DNA of 64,000 nt from Marthasterias glacialis (Eukaryota; Echinodermata; Asteroidea; Forcipulatida; Asteriidae), in contig OU452222.1 in the NCBI GenBank assembly GCA_911728455.2, forward strand, positions 8,950,108 to 9,014,107, in the 5' to 3' direction. A model generated the notes under the pieces. The model ran no database searches and was not told the DNA's origin. It worked only from the letters and a program-made list of their open reading frames with translations. Positions 55,501-64,000 of this stretch are shown here, piece after piece (positions within the stretch are counted from its first letter, which is position 1; each line of letters opens with the position of its first letter). Both the position numbers and the translations under genes were made by a program.

Positions 55501-58500
55501 AGTCTTTTTCATCGATCGATCGGTCTTTTTCATCGATCAACATGTGTTTTTCATCGATCGATCGATCTTTTTCATCGATCGATCGATAAAACAAGCCTGA
55601 TGAAGAAAGAAAAAAGGATGGAAAAGACCGATGACTTTACATCGGTGCGTATACACCTCTCAAGCGCAGTCTAGTCTGCCGGTAGGCTAGGCCTATACGT
55701 AAATTATAACATTAATCACTACCTTTATGTAACACTGGACACTCCTACTGAAGATGAGCTCAAACCCAGCACCGGCATTGTCGGCATTATGTCCGTCGGT
55801 CACCGTGCCTTGAAAGACGGCGTTGTAGTAGGCTGGGTTACGGTAAACAGTCGGATTGAAGTCTCTCTTCCTGTTTCCTGTCATTTTTCAAAGAGCGACT
55901 TCAAGTAAACCTCACCGTATCTCCAAAGTCTGAGTGGATCACACTCACAATCACAGACATAATTACAGTTTAGTTTAAATTTTTCAAGTTGATTTCATTA
56001 TTATAAATTATTTGGGACAAGGAATATTGGACTTGAGTTCTTGTCCTAAGTGAGAAATTGAGTTTTCCCTAAGTGCGGCAAAGGAGCTTAAACATGTGGA
56101 AATGCAATTGAAATTTAGCTTATGATTTGGATTTATAAATCAATTAATTAAAAATCTGGGCAGCATGATTGTAGTAAATCACTGTTGGTATGTAGGCCTA
56201 TAATGCTACCGTATCCTGCACCATGAATGTTGCATAATATAGGGTTCTAGCCAGAACGGTGTTATCGCTATGTCCGACATGGACCATTATGTCCGACAAG
56301 GTTTGTCTGGCAAAAAGGGTCGGACGTAATGTTTGACGAACACATTGTGTCGATGATTGTTGTTTGTTGAACACAACGGATCGGCCACAATAGTCATTGT
56401 GGGACATGATGGTCCAAGTCAGACATAATGGTCCATGTCGGACAAAAGGTCCATGTCAGATACCGGTATAAGGTCCATGTCGGATATAAGAAAGTTAATT
56501 TTTTCATGTCGCAGACAAAAAGGTCCATGTCGGATATACGGTTCATGTCGACAAAAGGTCCATGTCGGACAAAAGGTCCATGTCGGATATAAGGTCCATA
56601 ACGGACATAATGGTTAATGGTCCATGTCGGACATGGTCCATATGGTAATACCTATGGAATTCTATCTCTGCCATTTCAACGTCGCATGTATGGTGGTTGT
56701 AGTGTCCCTAGCCGCTTGAGCCGTCAACGGCGCATTGTCGCGTTGTGCCGTCGCTTAGTCGCGTCGAGTGCCGTCGCATTGTCGCGTCGTGCCGTCGCAT
56801 TGTCGCCCGGAAGCAGTTTTACTGTATTATTCAGCATTTGTAGTGCGCCCTCTTTTGTCAAGCACTGGATAATACAGTAAAACTGCTTCCGGGCGACAAT
56901 GCGACGGCACGACGCGACAATGCGACGGCACTATGCAACGTGTACAAAACTATTATACGGTACGATGCGACGGCACGACGCGATAATGCGACGGTACGAC
57001 GCGACTATGCGACGGCACGACCCGACAATGCGCCGTTGACGGCGCAAGCGGCTGTAGGGACACTACAATCACCACCATAGGACGTTGAAATGGCAGAGAT
57101 AGAATATCATGAAATACCCGACTGATAAAAGCAAGATTCTCTGAAAAACAAGAATCCGTCTTTAGTGAGCCAGGAGAGCGTCTTAGCAGCAAGTTGTAGA
57201 ACCTCCTCGTCCGTCAGGTACATCATCAACCAGTTAGAGAAGATCACATCGAAGCTGTGAACATACATGTCAGAACATAGAGTACACTATTATTAAAAAA
57301 AAACTTATGAACAGTGTACTTAGAGAACGGTTTGATTATTAATTGTATAGTTAGGTTAAAGGAGATTTTGACTCAATGTTCCGGACAAAATATCACTGAC
57401 AAATTTCAGGAGAGAGAAAAACACGTTGCTTAGAAGTTTTTAAAGAATTTTCAGAGTTTGTGGTAAAACAAAAATTTAAGTGACAAAGGATCTATGTGTG
57501 AGATTATATAAAACAAATTTTGAATGCATCCAATATTTGTATACTATCTGACGTGGTTGAAATGACCAAATTCAGATGATAATATGTTTTTAATAACTTA
57601 ATTCTTATAATAAAATCATAAAGCGTAATTATCTGAAAGAAATCTCAGTGCGCTTAAAACACAAAATACAAACACTGTTATTTTTACACCCAACGTCACT
57701 TCTTGATTGGTATTACCTTCCTGGCGGGAAATCCAACACGGTGACGTCAGATTGGATAAATTCAACGTTGCTCTTGCTGCCATTGGCTTCTCGATTCTTT
57801 TCAACAAATCTCTCCATGAAGTCGACAGCAGTCACGTGGTCAGCTTTTTCCGCAAGCACTCCGGTGAAACGTCTTAAAAGAAAAATAACGACAATGTTTT
57901 TTCCCGTTTAAATAATACTTCAAGGGAAGGTGGGTTTCAAGTCTCCAGTCTTAGTGTTACGCCGACGACTTAAGACGGCTGCAGAGAAACATACCACAGC
58001 TAAATAGTCAGGGATGTCCATTGATACTGCCTGAGCAGTCTTATTCGGTGCCCAGGTCTACGTCACGAAAGCACGCCACCAGGCGGCGTCGAAATATATG
58101 TTGGTTTATTAATACAATTTTAATACCTCATAACAAACTCATAAAAACAGTATTATAGTGTTATTCATATCAAACCATATACTAAGGCCCAAAATGTAAT
58201 GTGAAAAAATACCACTTAATAAGACCTTTAAGTTTTACCAAAACACACCGGTATTACATAAGAAAGAAAAACACCAGCACCATTAAACTTTGAATAAAAA
58301 AATCCTACCCGATCCCAGCACCCAGCTCCAGGACCTTCTTTCCCTTGACAGACGGTAAGAGCGACAGAATCTCCGGTTGCTCCTGAATGGATAGCGTCTT
58401 GGCCTGGGTGTCCAGCATCATTTCCTCCAGCGTGCCATCCTTTGAGTGGTCGCTCCAGAAATTTTCCATCAGACGGCGGGTCTCATGGCAATCCCCGTTC

Positions 58501-60741
58501 GAGGAATTGGTAATTTGTTCTGTTTTGAAGAAAATTCGTTTTTCAATTCTAATTTTCAAAACTGACAACTATCACATTAACCTTACCAACGGTGGGTTGT
58601 ACTGTTACGTTCTTATAACAAGTAATCACAGTTTGTAAAAAAAAGTTACACAGTATTTAATAAAATAGTGTTGAAAAATATGGGCTGTATTTAATAAAGT
58701 TTGCAAAAAAAATGTTCAATTTGGTGACAAAGTCTGCCAACAAGATCGAATGTTTTTCTAACATTAATTTGGCGGTCTGTGCCAACCAGCGCGGTTTGTT
58801 TAACATCAACAAAAGAAAGGTCTAATATACGCACAGCCACTTGTGGACAAGCGCTACCCTGGAACAATGCCACCCCACAATGTTTTCTTTGTTCAACTTG
58901 TACCCAAGAGAGAATTTTTATTCTTTAAAGGGAACAATAGAGGATAAAGCAACAATGGAAGTACCCACAAGTTTTTAATCTAAAAGATGTTCAGGACCGC
59001 TCGAAACGAACGCTTTGCCCGCCCCCCTCCCCACAAGTCTGACCCTCCCCTCTCCGCCCATCCCAATTATTGTTGTGAAATATTATTCATTGGTTTATGT
59101 TTCTTGAAAGCTTTCAGGATTTGATAAAATTTGTTTGAAAACAACTTTTTAACATTTGCAAACAAGAAATTATTTGTACGAAGTGTGTTGATAATGCGAA
59201 TGATTAGACAAGACCTTGGTCTCACGACCACGTCCATTGCCATGCGTGTGTATTAAGTTTCTCTGTTAATGTTTAACTGTACGGACTGGATCAAGTTGAA
59301 TATTTGTGTTGACACCAGATATGCGGCCAGGGTCTGTATTGTATTCAAATCATGTTTTAAACAAAAATATTTCCGCGTTGATGTGTCAATATCGTTTGTA
59401 AATTTAACAACTTTGTGAGGAGATTTAGAGGGGCTGTTTCGTCATGATTATAGCAGGCCTGTGCCTGTGCATGGAAATATGAACTTCCCCTCAGATACTG
59501 CACATGCGCGCGCTTGTGGCAAAATCACGAAGGGTGCCGTCCATTGATCTCCATTAATACTGTATTATGTCAAACTGTGATGTGACCAACACGAACGCGT
59601 AGTAACTGGGTTATTCCAATTACTGTTATAATCATGACGACACAGCCCCTTTAACTCCTACTACAGTACTAGAGAAAAATAAAACATTTCAGGAAAAAAA
59701 CACTTTCAAACTACTTGGCATTTTCTGCAGCAGGCCCAAGTCAGAATTTTCAGCAGGCAGCTTTCGCTGCAAATGAATTCATTAATTGTCAAGAAAAACT
59801 AAATTTACTTTAAGGTGACGGTGTACAAAAGGGAAACGTTTGACAAAAATAAACTGAGGGTGAAACATGACTCTGTAAGAACTGACATCATTTAAAAGGC
59901 AATATACATCACTGCCTTCAGTAAATTCACCCCACCTCAATAGTTCTCAATAAACACATTTTACAACAAAGCTGTGAAAATGTCACCAAACAGGGGCGGA
60001 TCCAGGGAGGCGTGAGGGGCGTGAGGGGCGCACGCCCCTATTTTTCCTTCAACAAAAAAAAATCAAGATTATCATTTGCTGCTTGATTGGTAAATTTCCC
60101 TTCCCCCCCCCCCCCCCCCCCCCCGTTTGGAAAATCCTGGATCCGCCCCTGCCAAAATGGTCCCATTTTAGCGGACACAACGAAATACAGTTTGTTTTGC
60201 TTGGGAGTTATATGGGATTTTGTGAATGTTATCCTTATTTCGATTGCTGTAAATCGACATAGCAAGATGGTATTCAAATGTTGTCTTAGTCGGACTTTGA
60301 CAGTGTCTCGGACGGGAGGATTGGCTCTGGTACTAACTTTAAAATCAGTGAGCTTCCAGATGATAGTCAACTGTTTCTTTCGATCGATGATTATCAATAA
60401 CATTTACCTTTAACGTAGTGGTAATAACGCAGGAAAATACTGAGAGTACGGGCACTACTAACTGCCACCTGTCGAGGCATTTGTAAGAGGAAAATTGTGA
60501 GTTTGGTCACTTGTCTTATAGGCCAAAAGGAATCAATCATTTTTGGATGAAAAGGCTTAAAATAACTCCAGTTAAAAGTAAAGAAGCATTTTGGAAAATA
60601 AATTATGTTCGCTCAGGTTAAGGATCATTTGGGACTTCATAGATAATTGTTTAAGTGTTAGCAGAGACAATAATTGGAGGTTAAGGTGGAGAGGAGGGGA
60701 GGGTATACAATAGGTTGATCATAACACATACCATCGCTCAT
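49582..60741 (-). CDS. Two-domain phosphoethanolamine N-methyltransferase
   Basis: Cytosolic SAM-dependent enzyme performing the three methylations phosphoethanolamine to phosphocholine, with the first step in the N-terminal domain and later steps in the C-terminal domain in characterised relatives. Exons: 60732-60741 (only ATG AGC GAT G), 58309-58519, 57717-57872, 57118-57254, 55723-55877, 53603-53791, 52674-52763, 52256-52345, 51629-51751, 51233-51364, 50740-50856, 49582-49701; in frame, 509 aa. Domain 1: [53 protein letters not shown]. Domain 2: [66 protein letters not shown]. The length and layout match plant PEAMT (about 490 aa) and the fused enzymes of fish and other animals, not the split pair of nematodes. 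The 10-base first coding exon is inferred from phase, donor and a good start context (AAGATGA), so it is the least certain part. Confidence 0.92.
54260..54670. repeat. TTAGGG-like patches and AT-rich tandem repeat
   Basis: GGGTTAGGGTTTGGGC, TAGGGTTAGGGTTAGGCC and TTTAGGGTTAGGGTC lie within 160 bases. From 54420, TTATTTATAAATAATGG-like units repeat to about 54670. All lie within a methyltransferase intron. Confidence 0.65.
55470..55590. repeat. 21-base minisatellite
   Basis: About six copies of a unit like ATCGATCGATCGGTCTTTTTC. A plus-strand open frame through it is only a by-product of the repeat. Confidence 0.85.
56270..56650. repeat. 18-base minisatellite
   Basis: Units like GGTCCATGTCGGACAAAA and GGTCCATGTCGGATATAA recur about ten times with drift. 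It sits immediately left of the giant palindrome. Confidence 0.8.
56658..57105. repeat. Giant palindrome with internal minisatellite
   Basis: The arm from ATTCTATCTCTGCCATTTCA to TTTTACTGTATTAT is mirrored from ATAATACAGTAAAACTGC to TGAAATGGCAGAGATAGAAT. The spacer is about 45 bases. Both arms contain repeats of CGACGGCACGACGCGACAAT, more on the right than on the left. Its right end is 13 bases from the exon edge at 57118. Confidence 0.8.
57118..58519 (-). other. PMT N-terminal methyltransferase domain, core exons
   Basis: These three exons encode residues about 4-170 of the two-domain enzyme. SAM motif I (VLELGAGIG at residues 66-74) is split by an intron after its last Gly. VTAVDFME is the acidic loop that binds the SAM ribose, QSDVT follows, and SNWLMMYL and FRESCF are the family signatures of the first domain. 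All catalytic-looking motifs are intact, so domain 1 appears active, unlike nematode PMT-2, in which only the C-terminal domain works. Confidence 0.85.
59991..60151. mobile_element. Short element with perfect 16-base terminal inverted repeats
   Basis: CAGGGGCGGATCCAGG at 59991-60006 and its exact complement at 60136-60151, flanked on both sides by CCAAA as a possible target duplication. The ends are like hAT-type MITEs common in invertebrates, although hAT duplications are normally 8 bases. A long poly-C run lies inside. Confidence 0.65.
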
Positions 60742-63700
60742 CTTGATTGCTTGGTCTTGTGTCAAGACGTATGTTAGGCTGAATGGATGGCTTGTCTTGT
60801 ACGACTGAAGGAACGGCTACGTTTATTGTGACTGCGTCCTTTTTGATGCATTCCCGGGAGAAACAACAAACTAGGCGTCTTCTGGGTAAGAACTCCAAAC
60901 CTCCCTGCACGATCTACACTCCTGCTACAAAAATAATGATCTCCGAAAATGTTATCTCTTCATAAACAAAATGAGCTAGCTGCGTTTCATATCGTATTAT
61001 CTAGCCACAGAAGAGAGGCCCTGAACAGTGACGTGTATGTTCAGTTGCCAACACTCAACACGTGACATCGTACGATAAAAACAGAGCATGCCCATTTCGC
61101 AATATCTGTTGACCCCAACCATCCAGCGCACTGAGCTGCGGTTGAACGTGACCTGATTAATATGTATGGCAAATCTATCAAAGATTACAGGGCGAGGATC
61201 AGCGCAGTTAGTCTATCGCGTTATTGACTGCTTGTTCCTCACAAAAATAGCATAATTATGTATGCACAATGAATACGTTTGTATCAAATATTGGTGGAGT
61301 TTCAAACTACAGGCACATGAAATCCTACGTCATTGATTCAGTTATTGGAAATGAAGGGGGCGGCTGGAGGCGTTGGGAAAAATCCACCCGTTTTCATTTA
61401 TTGTTTATGCCTCTGATCATGCATTAAAAAATGTTTTGTTTATGTATTATCTCCATGCTCTGATGAAGGTCCGGCTTGGATCAAAAGCTAAGGCCAACCT
61501 CCAGACTTAATTTGTGTGTATAGACATGTTTGTGTTTTTCTAGAAGATAAAGGTCAGACGTGGCGTTTGTTGATGAGTGTTTATCTCCGTCAGGCAATAA
61601 GTTTGCTAAAAAAAACTGGTCCGTCAACGCCCAAGATTAGGAAGTTTTTGGTCACCAAGTAAAAAGGCGGCAATGAACGGCTGGTTCAAAAGCCAAGTGC
61701 AATCATGAGATCTAGGCCATGTTTGAATGAGTGGATTCGGCGGTGGCCGTAGCTGAATTGATAGTTATAACTCCCACAAAGAGCTCAGATTGATCTTAAC
61801 TGCGAATCAATCGCAATTGATACAAAATCACTATTAAATCCTTTTTCACAATTGCACACCAGACCACACCATGTATCCTTGCCCTAGGGTTAGTACACAG
61901 CTGACAATCAAAAGAGTAATGACGCCATCCTCCTCAATAGCGCCCGTTTGTGACAAGTTTGAAATTGTACTATTTTGCTGAAAACCCGTGGTAAGTTCAA
62001 AATAGTTTAAAACTTAGCATGTACTTAAGTATAAACGTCTGGATAAGAAATTAGCTGTGACATCATCCAAGTCATCAAGTCAAGTTATTTTGATTTTGAA
62101 ATTCGAACTATGAAAATCATTTTGGGGCATTGAAGTCTATGGGGCGGAAATTCTATAAAGCCCCGGACGCTATACGGACGGCATGAAGTGTTTTCAGAAC
62201 TTACGAGGCCCGCCGAGAATATGCGTTTCAAATTTGGAATTTCAAACTTGGACTTCCCACACTACAGGGATTAAACGTACATTTTCAGTCGGCGAATCCA
62301 GCTCTAGGCTTGCCGAATGGTGTTCAGCCCGAGCCAAAATTCGGGTAAATTCGGTGCTCAATTTGCCGACTTTGGCTCTAAATGCCGACTCGGGTTGGTG
62401 GGTGTCACACCCCCACACCCCGGTCGCTGCACGCCGCTGTCTTCCCATGGGAATCATCGATGGATCGCATCTGCGTCTATCACTTGCAGCGGCTTTCATA
62501 ACTTGTGCCTTCCACAATGAAAAATTCCACTGAATAAGAATCACACAAGTTCTAAGATGAATCTTAGTTAGGCCGTGTCCGAATGAATGGCTTCGGCTAC
62601 GGCCGGAACGCCGAGTATTCCTATTCTTCAACGTTGTCGTTGCAGCCAGCCGAAGTCGCTTGATTAGGACGTGGCCTTAGCTTCAGACCGCTGGTCAGCT
62701 TCGTAGTCACAGCGGGAGGCGTGCCTGAGCCCCCCCCCCCCCCGGTGGCCCAACCCCATAAAAAACAATCCAGATACGTGTAATTCATTGGGAAAAAACA
62801 TGGCCCCTGCACGCCCACCCCCCCCCCCCCCCACGTGCCAACAAGTGAAAAAATCATGGCTCCGCCGCTGCTGCTGGGTCTCAATATCTTTCATGAGGTG
62901 CTCAACGCCGCATGCGCTGGTCGAGACAAGCCATCACTAGCTTTCTATAACCCATTGAAGAAAAGGATCCAGAGAGTGCTGAGAGTGCTGGAGACGGGGT
63001 CGCAACCATCACAAAAAGCGTGGTGTAGAAACACTTGTCTTTATCACCATCATTTAACACCGGCCTTCCCCACTGGGTCTATCATAGGCTGCTAATTTCT
63101 TGATCTCCAAAAAATGAAGAGAAAAAGACATGAAGCGGGCAACTTGTTCGTCATCTTTAGCAGCCACATGAAAGGAAGTAGGCCACAAACATTCTCCCAG
63201 TAGATCTATCATGTACTGCTTCCATGATCCCAACGAGTGAAAGGGAAAGAAGTGACAAAAAGACCTAACTCACGTCTTCATCGTTCATTCAGCTACAAGG
63301 ACGTCGGGCACTACAAACTTTCTCAATTTGTTCCATCTGGGCCTGTTTCCCTATATTAGCCGGGTGGGAGGTGGGCAAATGGATACAACCACATGATTGT
63401 ATTTCTATCAAATTCAAATGCGTTTATTTGGTGTAGAATAATCATAGCACAATGACATTAATTTCATCATGATCATATTCCATATTTACAAATGATACCG
63501 TAATAACTGCCCCATCAACTCAACAAAAATCATTGAAAACAAATGCGTTACTGTTGTTTAAACAGGTAAAATAAGCCCCTTTTCAACCGGAAGTGTGCAG
63601 TAAAATGCCCATCTAGTGGCCCCTTTTTTAGTTTTCGTATTAATTATTTATTTTTTGTATTTATATTTTAGGTTCACTGTTAGCTGTTAATATGCAATCA

Positions 63701-64000
63701 CCCTTATTTAAAAACTTTCTCAACAGTGATCGTAAGTTTCAGTACTGCATCATAAAATTATTTATACTTCAAAGGAATTGAACATTTTTTTATCAAACTT
63801 GTTATCAGCTGTACATTTTCTAAAGGATCAAAATCAAGAAAAATCATCTTATTTGTCCAGCTTGGCCTGTAAATACGTCCGATTGACCGAACTTTGTTTT
63901 TTTTTGGGGGGGGGGGGAGGGGGCAAAGGACATGTGACTTTTCAAAGTTGTGACTAGGGCATCGGCTTTTTCAGCCCATTACAATATCCTGCATGTTTTA
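60742..64000. other. Region upstream of the two-domain methyltransferase, no gene recognised
   Basis: Contains the presumed promoter and 5'-UTR of the methyltransferase just right of 60741. Beyond it are copies of two dispersed repeats: a GGCCGTGTCCGAATGAATGG-like motif at 61715-61760 and 62573-62610, and a CGGCAAATTGAGCACCGAA-like motif at about 62266-62395 that is also found inverted at 44950-45065. C-rich repeat DNA lies at 62700-62880 and a poly-G run near 63905. Open frames here are short, overlap on both strands and show no family resemblance. Confidence 0.5.

Noticed and set aside
55373..55674. Plus-strand open frames encoding repeated FFIDRS
   Set aside because: Translation of the 21-base minisatellite; no independent support for a gene.
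57118..58519. A third, separate PMT gene at the right end
   Set aside because: These exons join in phase to the linker and domain-2 exons at 49582-53791, giving one 509-residue enzyme.
60719..60910. Minus-strand open frame of 63 residues over the first PMT exon
   Set aside because: Out of frame with the methyltransferase start; the spliced reading MSD-E fits the next exon phase better.
62183..62631. Overlapping open frames on both strands
   Set aside because: Part of a dispersed repeat also found inverted near 44950-45065; no family resemblance.

Overview
This is animal nuclear DNA: intron-rich genes with GT-AG introns, about 40% GC, TTAGGG-type interstitial repeats and many short non-autonomous transposons. 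Gene content, a plant-like two-domain phosphoethanolamine methyltransferase and the repeat types suggest an invertebrate deuterostome, most likely an echinoderm. The species cannot be fixed from the sequence. No prokaryotic features, CRISPR arrays or rRNA genes are seen.

Layout. (1) Bases 1 to about 29,000, minus strand: the 5' two-thirds of RPGRIP1L, a ciliary transition-zone protein. 23 coding exons join in frame to 866 codons; the 3' end runs off the left edge. (2) About 28,960-29,425: a compact head-to-head interval. (3) 29,426-36,070, plus strand: FTO, the Fe(II)/2-oxoglutarate nucleic-acid demethylase, 8 exons and 509 aa. The RPGRIP1L/FTO divergent pair is the same arrangement found in vertebrates. 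(4) 37,695-40,099, plus strand: an AQP1/AQP4-type aquaporin, 3 exons and 322 aa, with an unusual selectivity filter. (5) 42,778-46,303, minus strand: a single-domain phosphoethanolamine N-methyltransferase (276 aa). (6) 49,582-60,741, minus strand: a complete two-domain phosphoethanolamine N-methyltransferase (12 exons, 509 aa). The single-domain gene is a tandem partial duplicate of its second half. (7) 60,742-64,000: no gene recognised, mostly repeats.

The functions are not one pathway. RPGRIP1L and FTO probably share a promoter region. The two methyltransferases both serve conversion of phosphoethanolamine to phosphocholine. Introns and spacers carry several tRNA-derived SINE families, many terminal-inverted-repeat elements (MITEs) and large palindromes, minisatellites, and decayed retroelement pieces (two reverse-transcriptase tails and one chromodomain fragment).

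All exon borders were read by hand from splice signals, phase and remembered family sequences; no alignment or transcript was available. I found no wholly new multi-gene system. The strongest leads are an invertebrate FTO with an altered substrate pocket in conserved synteny, the aquaporin filter change, and the diverging methyltransferase duplicate.
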